Assembly: GCA_050944415.1 (NCBI GenBank)
Contig: JBMNRA010000027.1
Span: forward strand, 1-36,437
Direction: 5' to 3'
DNA from: Ruminococcus_G sp050944415
GTDB taxonomy: Bacteria > Bacillota > Clostridia > Lachnospirales > Lachnospiraceae
DNA: 36,437 bases
Position numbers and translations under genes: made by a program. Positions within the stretch are counted from its first letter, which is position 1, and each line of letters starts with the position of its first letter. The notes beneath the pieces were generated by a model that was not told the origin of the DNA, made no database searches, and saw only the letters and a list, made by a program, of their open reading frames with translations. This document shows, piece after piece, positions 25,225 through 32,820 of this stretch.

Positions 25225-25258
25225 GAAAAAAGGAGACCGGTTTTCTTTCCCGGTCTCC
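25225..25258 (-). terminator. Intrinsic terminator of the copper operon
   Basis: In the minus-strand transcript, GGAGACCGG pairs perfectly with CCGGTCTCC (25258-25250 with 25240-25232) across a loop of nine bases, and is followed at once by TTTTTTT. It lies 9 bases beyond the stop of the copA gene. Confidence 0.92.
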
Positions 25259-25266
25259 CTTTTTGA

Positions 25267-27804
25267 TTACTCGATTCCCGTTACCTGGTAATCCTGATCT
25301 TCCACTGTCTTTTTCAGCACATCGTCGGCCACATCCTCCGTCAGTGTAACGACGGCTGTTCCCGCCTCATGGCTTACCTGAGCTTCCTGTACGCCGGAAA
25401 GGCCTTCCAGGGCTTTTTTCACCCTTGCCTCGCAGTGTCCGCACATCATTCCTTCGATTTTCATGGTTTTTTTCATTGTCTGATCCTCCTGTTTTTTATT
25501 GTTTGTTTTTATATGTTTTTCCTTTTTCTTTCTGTCTTTGCCGGCATCGTGCATGTTGAACCAGTTCAGACGCAGGGCGTTCATCACCACGCAGAAACTG
25601 GAAAGACTCATGGCCGCCGCTCCGAACATGGGGTTCAGCTTCCAGCCGAACAGCGGATACCAGACGCCCGCCGCCAGCGGAATTCCGATTACATTATAGA
25701 AAAACGCCCAGAAAAGGTTTTCATGGATATTCCGCAGGGTGGCCCGGCTCATCCGGATGGCTGCCGGCACATCGCTTAGTCGGCTCTTCATCAGCACCAC
25801 ATCAGCAGCATCGATGGCTATATCCGTACCGGCGCCGATGGCGATTCCCATGTCCGCCCTGGTCAGCGCCGGAGCGTCATTGATGCCGTCTCCCACCATA
25901 GCTACTTTTCCCTTTTCCTTTAACTGGCGGATAACGTTTTCCTTGCCGTCAGGCAGCACGCCGGCGATGACTTCGTCCACTCCCGCCTGTTTTCCGATGG
26001 CATTGGCCGTGCGTTCATTATCCCCTGTCAGCATAACTACATGGATTCCCATATTCTGCAGTTCTCTGACCGCCTGAGGACTGTCTTCTTTGATCACATC
26101 GGCAACGGCGATAATTCCCGTCAGTTTTCCATCCCGGGCGAAAAACAGCGGCGTCTTTCCTTCCTGTGCCAGCTGCCCGGCCTTTTCCTCCATTTCATCG
26201 GAAATTCCCGCGTTTTCTCCCATAAATTTCCGATTCCCTCCGGTAAGCACCGATCCCTTCCAGGTTCCCGTCAGACCATTTCCCGGAACGGCCCTGAAAT
26301 CCCCGGCTTCCTCACCCTTCTGATTGATATTCCTTTCCTCGGCCAGAGAAAGAATCGCCCTGGCCAGGGGATGTTCGCTCTTCTTCTCCAGGACGTAGGC
26401 CATGGACAGAAGTTCCTCTTCGCTGATACCCTCCGCCGGAAGAATATCGGTAACTTTCGGTTCTCCGCTGGTGATGGTTCCCGTCTTATCCAATGCCACA
26501 ATATCCACCTTGCCTGTCTCTTCCAGAGAAACGGCCGTCTTGAACATGATGCCGTTTTTGGCTCCCATGCCGTTTCCAACCATGATGGCCACCGGAGTGG
26601 CCAGTCCCAGCGCGCAGGGGCAGCTGATGACCAGCACGGAGATTCCCCGGGGAAGGGCAAATCCGATTCCCTGTCCGGCAAGCAGCCAGACAATGATGGT
26701 AATAACCGCTATGGTGATAACTGCCGGCACAAAGATGCCGGATACTCTGTCCGCCACTTTGGCAATAGGGGCTTTGGTGGCTGCCGCGTCACTGACCATC
26801 TGAATGATCTGGGACAGGGTGGTGTCTTCACCCACACGTGTTGCCTCGCATTTGATAAAGCCAGACTGATTCATCGTAGCCGCCGACACCTGATCTCCCA
26901 CCGTTTTGTCCACAGGAATGCTCTCGCCGGTCAGCGCCGACTCGTTGACGGCGCTGCTTCCTTCCAGGACAATACCGTCCACCGGTATATTCTCTCCCGG
27001 CCGTACCACAAACACATCCTTAATCCGGACCTGATCAATGGATACTTCCGCCTCCGCTCCGTTTCGAATGACTGTGGCGGTTTTAGGCGCCAGCTTCATC
27101 AGACTTTTCAGCGCGTCTGTGGTCCTTCCCTTGGAACGGGCCTCCAGCATTTTCCCCACGGTGATAAGTGTAAGAATCATGGCTGCCGATTCAAAATAGA
27201 ATTCATGCATATAGCTCATGACGCCTTCCATATCTCCGTTCATCTGGGCTCCCGTCATGGCCAGCAGGGCATAAAGACTGTATCCAAAGGATGCGCCGGC
27301 TCCCAGTGCTACCAGCGTATCCATATTGGGAGCTCTGTGAATCAGCCCGCGCAGTCCGCTGATAAAAAATTTCTGATTGATCACCATGACTGCTCCTGTT
27401 AAAAGAAGCTGAAGGATTCCGAGAGCCACATGATTTTCCGCCAGACTGGCCGGAAGGGGCCAGTTCCACATCATATGACCCATGGAAAGGTACATCAGCG
27501 GAATCAGGAAACACAGCGATGCGATCAGTCTTTTTTTAAGCGCCGGCGTCTCATGATCCTCCAGCAGACTTTCCTCCGCCGCCTGACTGCGTCCTGCCTT
27601 CCCGTCCCCTTTGACAGCTGCATGGTATCCGGCCTGCTCAACGGCAGCTATGATCTCCTCCGGCGAGGCGCTTCCCTCCACGCCCATGGAATTGGTCAGC
27701 AAGCTGACCGAACAGGAATCGACACCGGGCACATGGGATACCGCTTTTTCCACTCTGGCGCTGCATGCCGCGCAGCTCATGCCTGTTACTGAATACTGTT
27801 CCAT
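25267..27804 (-). CDS. copA: Copper-exporting P-type ATPase with a CopZ-like domain fused at the C-terminus
   Basis: This 845-residue P1B-ATPase exports Cu(I). An N-terminal HMA domain has GMSCAAC (residues 8-14). The A-domain has TGES (292-295), the membrane metal site is CPC (395-397), the phosphorylated Asp is in DKTGT (D439), and GDGINDAP follows. After the last membrane helix (NALRLNWFNMHDAG) a lysine-rich linker leads to a second HMA domain at residues 777-845 with GMMCGHC. A C-terminal HMA is unusual for CopA and looks like a copA-copZ gene fusion. The join still carries a perfect ribosome binding site and ATG (25474-25490). The gene is third in the operon after csoR and the membrane HMA gene; AGAGG precedes its ATG. 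Confidence 0.96.
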   Translation of the reverse strand: MEQYSVTGMSCAACSARVEKAVSHVPGVDSCSVSLLTNSMGVEGSASPEEIIAAVEQAGYHAAVKGDGKAGRSQAAEESLLEDHETPALKKRLIASLCFLIPLMYLSMGHMMWNWPLPASLAENHVALGILQLLLTGAVMVINQKFFISGLRGLIHRAPNMDTLVALGAGASFGYSLYALLAMTGAQMNGDMEGVMSYMHEFYFESAAMILTLITVGKMLEARSKGRTTDALKSLMKLAPKTATVIRNGAEAEVSIDQVRIKDVFVVRPGENIPVDGIVLEGSSAVNESALTGESIPVDKTVGDQVSAATMNQSGFIKCEATRVGEDTTLSQIIQMVSDAAATKAPIAKVADRVSGIFVPAVITIAVITIIVWLLAGQGIGFALPRGISVLVISCPCALGLATPVAIMVGNGMGAKNGIMFKTAVSLEETGKVDIVALDKTGTITSGEPKVTDILPAEGISEEELLSMAYVLEKKSEHPLARAILSLAEERNINQKGEEAGDFRAVPGNGLTGTWKGSVLTGGNRKFMGENAGISDEMEEKAGQLAQEGKTPLFFARDGKLTGIIAVADVIKEDSPQAVRELQNMGIHVVMLTGDNERTANAIGKQAGVDEVIAGVLPDGKENVIRQLKEKGKVAMVGDGINDAPALTRADMGIAIGAGTDIAIDAADVVLMKSRLSDVPAAIRMSRATLRNIHENLFWAFFYNVIGIPLAAGVWYPLFGWKLNPMFGAAAMSLSSFCVVMNALRLNWFNMHDAGKDRKKKEKHIKTNNKKQEDQTMKKTMKIEGMMCGHCEARVKKALEGLSGVQEAQVSHEAGTAVVTLTEDVADDVLKKTVEDQDYQVTGIE
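25474..25490 (-). promoter_or_regulatory. copZ: Internal ribosome binding site and start for a free CopZ-like chaperone
   Basis: Inside copA, AGGAGG (25490-25485) is followed after 8 bases by an in-frame ATG (25476). Translation from there would give a 69-residue protein, MKKTMKIEGMMCGHCEARVK and onward, which has the size and motif of the copper chaperone CopZ. The same DNA could therefore yield both a fused pump and a separate chaperone (25267-25476). Whether the internal start is used is not shown. Confidence 0.6.
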
Positions 27805-28176
27805 CTATTCATTCCTCTTTTCCTCGATACTGATAACCTGGTAATCCAGACCGTTTACCGCCTTTTTCAAAGTCTCGTCATCCACAGGCCGGTCCATGGA
27901 AATCAGCGCCGTTTTTTTCCTCAGATTTACTCTGGCCGCCACCCCCTCCAGGCGGTTGAGACGGTTCTCCACGGCGTTTTTGCAATTTTCACAGTGCATG
28001 CCCTCAATGGTCATGATTTTCTGCGCCACCACAGGACCTTCCAGCTTTTTCTTTTCTGCCTTTACGGTACCGCCTCCGCCGCAGCAGCCCCCTTCTCCCT
28101 TCATATGCTTAAGGGCGGAGCGGGCAGCCACAAGTATGATAATTACCAGAATAACCACAATAATAATATTTCCCAT
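27805..28176 (-). CDS. Membrane-anchored HMA-domain protein with a Cys-rich linker
   Basis: This protein of about 123 residues has a single N-terminal membrane helix (IIIVVILVIIILVAA, residues 3-18), then a cysteine/glycine cluster (EGGCCGGGG, near residue 33), then a heavy-metal-associated domain with IEGMHCENCKNAVE (near residue 57). It ends DYQVISIEE like the CopZ domain of the fused CopA. It is likely to hand Cu(I) to the pump at the membrane; by inference. ATG 28176 is preferred, with AGGAG 8 bases upstream. GTG 28182 is too close to that site. It lies between csoR and copA in one operon, with its stop directly before the copA ATG. Confidence 0.85.
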   Translation of the reverse strand: MGNIIIVVILVIIILVAARSALKHMKGEGGCCGGGGTVKAEKKKLEGPVVAQKIMTIEGMHCENCKNAVENRLNRLEGVAARVNLRKKTALISMDRPVDDETLKKAVNGLDYQVISIEEKRNE

Positions 28177-28187
28177 TTTCACCGCTC

Positions 28188-28490
28188 CTATCTCATCAGT
28201 TTCTGTAATGTCATAACAAGTTCATCTATCGTCTCATCTTTACCTTCCCGGATGTCGTCCGCTACACAGGTGCGGATGTGATTCGCCAGCAGTACTTTAT
28301 TAAAACTGTTCAGCGCGGCATTGACTGCCGATACCTGAATCAGAATATCCGGGCAGTAGGCATCGTTCTCCACCATTTTCTTGATGCCTCTTACCTGTCC
28401 CTCAATCCGGTTCAGCCGGTGAATCAGATCCTTATACTCCTTTTCCGTACGCTCTTTTGTTCTGTGACAGCATTCCCGCTTTTCTTCCAT
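28188..28490 (-). CDS. csoR: CsoR-family copper-sensing repressor
   Basis: This is a 100-residue, all-helical repressor that releases DNA when it binds Cu(I). The metal ligands Cys-His-Cys are at residues 46, 71 and 75 (DAYCPDILIQ and LLANHIRTC). The family opening HRLNRIEGQVRGIKKMVEND is present. ATG 28490 is preferred because AAGGAGG lies 9 bases upstream. The longer in-frame option (ATG 28538) would fall at the transcription start of the promoter described at 28540-28568. It is the first gene of the operon csoR, membrane HMA protein, copA-copZ, and represses it from the operator inside that promoter. Confidence 0.95.
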   Translation of the reverse strand: MEEKRECCHRTKERTEKEYKDLIHRLNRIEGQVRGIKKMVENDAYCPDILIQVSAVNAALNSFNKVLLANHIRTCVADDIREGKDETIDELVMTLQKLMR

Positions 28491-28539
28491 CGCCGCTCGC
28501 CTCCTTCTTTTCGGTTTCATTTCTTTTGGTTCTGGCATT

Positions 28540-28568
28540 ATTATATACCCCCTAAGGGTATATTGCAA
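28540..28568 (-). promoter_or_regulatory. CsoR-controlled promoter of the copper operon
   Basis: On the minus strand -35 TTGCAA (28568-28563) and -10 TATAAT (28545-28540) are 17 bases apart. The spacer and -10 edge hold TATACCC-N5-GGGTATA-like symmetry (TATACCCTTAGGGGGTATA, 28562-28544), a typical CsoR operator. A repressor bound here would cover both boxes. The predicted start of transcription is near 28,533, which leaves a leader of about 43 bases before csoR. Confidence 0.85.
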
Positions 28569-28617
28569 GAGGAAATCCTGAGAAATTTTTTCAAAACCTT
28601 ATGATTTCAAGGCAAGC

Positions 28618-28648
28618 AAAAACGGCCGGTTCTCACCAGCCGTTTTTC
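28618..28648 (-). terminator. Intrinsic terminator of the degV gene
   Basis: Just after the degV stop the transcript reads AAAAACGGCTGG, a six-base loop, then CCGGCCGTTTTT, a near-perfect 12-bp stem with a T run. The same structure has T runs on both sides and might also act in the opposite direction. Confidence 0.88.
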
Positions 28649-28660
28649 ATCTTCAATTCG

Positions 28661-29530
28661 CTATCTTTTCTTTCCCCAGAACAGCAGCGCCTGCATACCC
28701 GGACCTGTATGCATGCCGATAATGGGGCCTACCCACATAATCCGGCAGCGGGCTTCGGGAAATCTCTTTTCCACTTCCGCTTTCAGTTTTTCTGCTTCCT
28801 CCCGGCAGTCGCCGTGGGCAATCCATACGTTGGTTCCCAGCTCCGGAGCCCAGCTCTCCTCCATGGCCTTCAGCTTCATGTTCATAGCCTGGCGCGATCC
28901 CCTGGGTTTTCCGGCCACCACCAGTTTTCCTTCCTCATCCACTCTTAAAAGAGGTTTTACCTGGAGAATGTTTCCGATGGCTGCAGCAGCAGCACTGATC
29001 CTGCCGCCCTTTTTCAGATATTCCAGATTGTCCACTGTAAACCAGTGGCACATGGACATCTTCCGTTCTTCCACCCACTGTACGAGCTCATCTATCCCGG
29101 TTCCGCTCTGCCATTTCTGAGCAGCCTCATAGACCAGAAGTCCCTGGCCTGCACAGGCGCACCGGGTATCAATGCAGATGATTTTCCGCTCCGGAAAGTC
29201 TTCCTTTAATTTTTCCACGCAGCCGCATGCCGTCTGATAGGTAGCGGACAGGCCGGAGGAAAAGGCCAGATAAAGAATATCCTTTCCTTCCTTCAGATAC
29301 TTTTCAAATATTTCCGTGTATGTATAAGGAGTGATCTGGCTTGTGCTTCCGTATTTTCCCTGACGGAGGGCCTGATAGAACTCTTCTACGGTCAGATCTC
29401 CGCCCGGTCCGTATGTTTTCGCCTCTCCGTCCAGTATCACTTCCATAGGAATCATATCCAGTTCCGGTATTTCCTTAAAAATCTCTTCTGACATATCGGC
29501 TGTCGCATCTGTGATCAGCTGGTATTTCAT
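28661..29530 (-). CDS. DegV family fatty-acid-binding protein
   Basis: This protein of about 289 residues has the DegV (EDD) fold. YQLITDATADMSEEIF at the N-terminus contains the family D-x-x-x-D/S motif. TSQITPYTYTEIFEKYLKEG carries the conserved TSQ-P. ILYLAFSSGLSATYQTA is the lipid-carboxylate-binding serine region, and IDTRCACAGQGLLVYEA follows. Such proteins bind a fatty acid; some present it to the fatty acid kinase FakA. ATG 29530 has GGTG about 5 bases upstream and the usual family N-terminus. A longer in-frame start at 29563 adds a non-family lysine-rich stretch. It has its own promoter (29584-29611) and terminator, so it is a single-gene unit. Confidence 0.94.
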   Translation of the reverse strand: MKYQLITDATADMSEEIFKEIPELDMIPMEVILDGEAKTYGPGGDLTVEEFYQALRQGKYGSTSQITPYTYTEIFEKYLKEGKDILYLAFSSGLSATYQTACGCVEKLKEDFPERKIICIDTRCACAGQGLLVYEAAQKWQSGTGIDELVQWVEERKMSMCHWFTVDNLEYLKKGGRISAAAAAIGNILQVKPLLRVDEEGKLVVAGKPRGSRQAMNMKLKAMEESWAPELGTNVWIAHGDCREEAEKLKAEVEKRFPEARCRIMWVGPIIGMHTGPGMQALLFWGKKR

Positions 29531-29583
29531 AATATCACCATTTCCCTTTCTTTTCCTCATCATCCGACTTCATACGCTCCTTT

Positions 29584-29611
29584 ATCATAACACGAACGGC
29601 AGTAAAGTCAA
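29584..29611 (-). promoter_or_regulatory. Sigma-A promoter of degV
   Basis: On the minus strand -35 TTGACT (29611-29606) and -10 TATGAT (29589-29584) are separated by 16 bases, in the gap after the helicase gene. Transcription would start near 29,577, leaving a leader of about 47 bases. Confidence 0.7.
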
Positions 29612-29624
29612 CCAGTTTACCCGA

Positions 29625-32324
29625 TTATTCATATTTTCCCTTTGCCACTTTCCGGCCAAGCAGGGCCTGCTGGTTTTTGTTGACAAAAGATCTGGTTCTT
29701 GCTTTCAGCAGTATTTTCCGTCCTTCCGGCGTCCGCGTATAGACCAGACGGTATTTTCCCAGCGCTTTGCGCATATGCTTTTCAAAAATCAGCGCCCGGT
29801 CTTTCTGCCTGCCGAACACTTCCGGCACACTGTAATATTCACTGCCTCCCGGTCCTCTTCCGGAACGCGTCAGCAGATACCTGGGATTGTCGATGATTCC
29901 CCATATCTCTTCCATACAGGACGCAAAGGCAGTTTTATCCCGGGTGGTTCCTCCCTTCAGCCAGATGCCGATCAGCATCCCCTCCGCCGACTTTACTTCC
30001 GCCCTGCAGCGGCCTGGATCCTCCAGTTCCCCGATCTCCGCCAGCGCTTCCGCCACAGCCTGGCCGATCTGTTTCATTCTTCTCTGGGGCGTGGAAAACT
30101 TAAAAAGAAGAATTCCATATCTGGCAAGACACAGACAGGCCGCTATGCTCCCGACGGTCAGTAACTTTGCCCAGAAAGAAGAAGCTCCCTGACCGGAGAC
30201 AAGGAGATACCGTCCCACATTCATCAGAATGGTGATCGCCGCGCTTAAGCTTTCGGCAATCAGGGCATTGATAAATACGTATCCCGTTTTCACTTCCTCC
30301 CGGGGAACCGCCTCCATCTGACGGATTTCCATTTCTCCCCGGATTTCTCTAAGAGAAGTTTCCCATCTTCTGCGCAGTCCTTCCCGGTCCCGGGCTCTTT
30401 CCAGCATCATCCCGTTGATTTCTTCCATTCTTTCTCTGGAATCAAAGGGAGGAATTCCAAGTCTTCCGATTCCGCTTTCAATAGTATCCGTCTGCCAGGA
30501 CACACCCAGAAAGGTGTCAAACCTTCTTTCCAGAGTCTCATAATCGCCGGACAGATCCGCATGCTTTGTTCTTCCTGATTTCTGCGGAAAAATACAGGCC
30601 AGGTGCCAGATATTCCCTGTCTTTTCCGGATGTTCTCCATCGGTTCGGATGGTGCGTCCCCGCATCTGATTACTCAGCATAAAAGATCCCACATAGGTGG
30701 CCAGAATCAGCGAATTCACGCAGGGAGCGTCCCAGCCTTCTCCCAGAAGCGACTTGGTACCAACCAGAGTATTAATCGCGCCCTGCCGGAACAGTTCCGT
30801 CACCGCCGCCACCACGTGGGTGTTCTTTCCTTTTACCTGAAGCTGCCCGTATCCGGTATCTTTTATGGGCGTCAGCCCTGCCTCACAATTCTTCTCCTTC
30901 AGAATCCGCTTCAGTTTTTTCTCCGTATCCAGCGGCACCAGCACCACGCTGCCGCTTAAACAGCCCAGGCGGATTCCTTCATACTCTTTTCTCCGCAGAT
31001 ACTCGAATATGGGAACCGCGCCGATTTCCGCTCTCAGTTTCCGGTCCGTTCCCACGAGGGGAAGCCTGTCCTTTTTGATATAGTCGCAGAGGATCAGAAG
31101 CCGCAGCTCATCCCCCAGCGTCTGATGCTCCGCTTCCACGATTCTCCTGATGCTTTCCATCTTTCCCTGACTTTTTACCAGCAGCTTCCGCAGCGCTTCC
31201 CTGTGGGTCAGAGATACCTTTTTCCGGTAAATACACCCGGCCTCTTTCAGCTCTTTTACTATCTGCTGCCGCTTTTCTTCCGTCACCTGATAAGATTCCG
31301 TATCTTCAAACAAAAATCCCTGCAAAAGTGTCTCCAGCCATTCCGCGTCCAGCTTCGGCAGTCTTCCTTTCGTACCGATCAGTTCTCTCAGATAGGGCGC
31401 GAGAGGAATCCGACGCGCCTGGCAGAAAATCAGAAGCGCTGAAAAATACCGGGGATTTTCCAGAAATTTCTCTCTGTATTCTTCCGGACTGGCAAGACCT
31501 TTATGAGAAGCGATCATCCGGGTAAAATCCTCCCCGTTCAGAAGCTGTCCCCACACTTCATCCATTCTTTTCTGATAGTTTTTTATCTCTGCTTCTTCCT
31601 CTTTTGAAGGCCAGTTAAAGAAGACGTAATCCTCATGGGGACACAGCGTCCCTTCCCGGACCAGCTCCGGCGTAAATATTTCTTCGTCAATGGGTCCGCA
31701 CAGATCAATATACCGCTTCCACTGTCCCGGCGTACTGTCGTAGGGCGGCGTGGCCGTCAGAGCAACTACCGTCACATCCGGAAGCTCTTTTATAAATTTC
31801 TCCAGGGCTTTCCACCATTCGCTTCTCAGATGATGAGCCTCATCCAGACAGATGGTCTTTACTTTTGCTTCTTTCACAGCGCCAAAAAGGTCAAAATCCC
31901 GGAAGTCCACCTGTTCGGCCTCTCCCTCTTTCGTCTCCTCCCAGGTCTCGCTCTCCTCTTTTAATTCGCCCTGATAGTGCTTCATGGCGCTGTACAGCGC
32001 CTGGTAAGTGACTGCGGTGATGCTTTTCATATGTCTTAAATCATTGGACAGAATTTCCTCTGGCTTATGCCCTTTCACCAGAAATCCCTCTGTAATCCGT
32101 TCCAGCCACTGCTGCCGGATGGTAATGCTGGGAGAGAAGATCAGACAGGACTCGCCCAGCCGGCGGATCAGTTCAATCCCCAGCGTGGTCTTTCCCGACC
32201 CGGGAGCCGCCACAATATGTATCTTCTTATCCGCCAGATATCCGGAGGCATTGGCAAGAATTCTCTCCTGATAATTTCTCCACTGTCCTTTAAACTGCAG
32301 GACACCCTCATATTTATTTCTCAT
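29625..32324 (-). CDS. Superfamily 2 helicase-like ATPase with C-terminal membrane segments
   Basis: This is an 899-residue DEAD/DEAH-type protein. Walker A is APGSGKTT (residues 40-47), DEAH in ICLDEAHHL (161-164), motif III LTATPP (189-194), and the second RecA domain has LLGEGWDAPCVNS and QMRGRTIRTDG. Unusually, at about residues 675-740 two hydrophobic stretches appear (FINALIAESLSAAITILMNV and LTVGSIAACLCLARYGILLF), followed by a soluble tail of about 160 residues. This suggests a membrane-tethered helicase or restriction-type ATPase; I do not recognise a named family. ATG 32324 is preferred because it overlaps the stop of the HxlR fragment (ATGA) and the helicase fold begins there. An in-frame start at 32429 would run through that fragment. 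Confidence 0.85.
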   Translation of the reverse strand: MRNKYEGVLQFKGQWRNYQERILANASGYLADKKIHIVAAPGSGKTTLGIELIRRLGESCLIFSPSITIRQQWLERITEGFLVKGHKPEEILSNDLRHMKSITAVTYQALYSAMKHYQGELKEESETWEETKEGEAEQVDFRDFDLFGAVKEAKVKTICLDEAHHLRSEWWKALEKFIKELPDVTVVALTATPPYDSTPGQWKRYIDLCGPIDEEIFTPELVREGTLCPHEDYVFFNWPSKEEEAEIKNYQKRMDEVWGQLLNGEDFTRMIASHKGLASPEEYREKFLENPRYFSALLIFCQARRIPLAPYLRELIGTKGRLPKLDAEWLETLLQGFLFEDTESYQVTEEKRQQIVKELKEAGCIYRKKVSLTHREALRKLLVKSQGKMESIRRIVEAEHQTLGDELRLLILCDYIKKDRLPLVGTDRKLRAEIGAVPIFEYLRRKEYEGIRLGCLSGSVVLVPLDTEKKLKRILKEKNCEAGLTPIKDTGYGQLQVKGKNTHVVAAVTELFRQGAINTLVGTKSLLGEGWDAPCVNSLILATYVGSFMLSNQMRGRTIRTDGEHPEKTGNIWHLACIFPQKSGRTKHADLSGDYETLERRFDTFLGVSWQTDTIESGIGRLGIPPFDSRERMEEINGMMLERARDREGLRRRWETSLREIRGEMEIRQMEAVPREEVKTGYVFINALIAESLSAAITILMNVGRYLLVSGQGASSFWAKLLTVGSIAACLCLARYGILLFKFSTPQRRMKQIGQAVAEALAEIGELEDPGRCRAEVKSAEGMLIGIWLKGGTTRDKTAFASCMEEIWGIIDNPRYLLTRSGRGPGGSEYYSVPEVFGRQKDRALIFEKHMRKALGKYRLVYTRTPEGRKILLKARTRSFVNKNQQALLGRKVAKGKYE

Positions 32325-32440
32325 AGTAATTCCATCAGAGTATACAATATGGTCATTTTGTATTTTCCGCTGATCAATGAAAGGGTGTAGCTGAATCCGG
32401 TGGCGCTTAAACATTCGTTGGATATGCATCTCTCACTCAT
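32321..32440 (-). pseudogene. N-terminal fragment of an HxlR-type regulator, coupled to the helicase gene
   Basis: A start at 32440 with a strong AAGGAG site 9 bases upstream reads MSERCISNECLSATGFSYTL, then SLISGKYKMTILYTLMELL, then a stop. The SLISGKYKMTILYTL part is the first helix of HxlR-family winged-helix regulators (compare the family's L-I-G-G-K-W-K-x-x-I-L). The rest of the domain is missing, so it is a 39-codon remnant of a gene of about 110 codons. Its TGA overlaps the helicase ATG (ATGA), so ribosomes translating it could restart on the helicase. It keeps the promoter and an operator-like repeat of the lost gene. Confidence 0.7.
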
Positions 32441-32458
32441 TTCACACTCTCCTTCAGG

Positions 32459-32487
32459 TAAGTATCTCACTTTAATGTGTGTACTTA
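32459..32487. promoter_or_regulatory. Operator-like inverted repeat upstream of the HxlR fragment
   Basis: TAAGTATCTCAC and GTGTGTACTTA flank a TTTAAT centre, giving imperfect dyad symmetry of about 29 bases with TAAGTA/TACTTA outer arms. It lies between the promoter -10 box and the start of the HxlR fragment. HxlR regulators typically bind such repeats at their own promoters. The cognate protein here is broken. Confidence 0.45.
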
Positions 32488-32510
32488 TTTTCCCCTTTAT
32501 TTTTGCTATG

Positions 32511-32539
32511 ATTATAATATCAGCAATTAGAGAAGTCAA
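32511..32539 (-). promoter_or_regulatory. Sigma-A promoter of the HxlR fragment and helicase
   Basis: On the minus strand -35 TTGACT (32539-32534), a 17-base spacer and -10 TATAAT (32516-32511) make a near-consensus promoter. Transcription would start about 65 bases before the HxlR fragment. Confidence 0.8.
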
Positions 32540-32550
32540 TTCCTGAAGGA

Positions 32551-32580
32551 TCGAACATTTTTATTGATAGATTTGTTCGA
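32551..32580 (+). promoter_or_regulatory. Inverted repeat upstream of the antitoxin remnant
   Basis: TCGAACA and TGTTCGA are separated by 16 bases, about 55 bases before the antitoxin start. Phd/YefM-type antitoxins repress their own operon through inverted repeats, so this is a candidate operator. I could not place a convincing -35/-10 pair around it. Confidence 0.4.
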
Positions 32581-32636
32581 TTTGAGTCTAATAATATTGA
32601 AACCACACATTTTTCACGCATAAGGAGGTGCGGTCT

Positions 32637-32812
32637 ATGTCAATCACTGCTGCAGAATTAAAACTGAATCTCGGCAAATATTTAAAACTCGCAGAACACC
32701 AGGATATTTTCATCACACGAAACGGCAAAGTTGTAGCGAAACTTTCCAACCCCAATGCCGACCGCGTGGTTCGGTAAAAGAAGCACGAGAAGAAAGGATC
32801 TCTAAAATATGA
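32637..32812 (+). pseudogene. Phd/YefM-type antitoxin with an internal frameshifting deletion; toxin lost
   Basis: After a perfect AAGGAGG site, ATG 32637 reads MSITAAELKLNLGKYLKLAE, then IFITRNGKVVAKLSNPNADR, the DNA-binding part of Phd/YefM antitoxins, and stops at 32775-32777 after 46 codons. In the -1 frame the bases that follow read VKEAREERISKI and stop at 32810-32812, which is the usual C-terminal end of such antitoxins. About 15-20 codons between the two parts are missing. That TGA overlaps an ATG (ATGA, 32809), as at antitoxin-toxin junctions, and the new frame reads MILT before running into the response-regulator 3' end. The toxin, probably a PIN-domain RNase, has been deleted almost entirely. 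Confidence 0.75.
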
Positions 32813-32820
32813 TCCTCACA

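Noticed and set aside
26041..27402. Long plus-strand reading frame of 453 codons
   Set aside because: It is opposite copA and is His/Gln-rich in the way complementary frames of GC-rich genes are.
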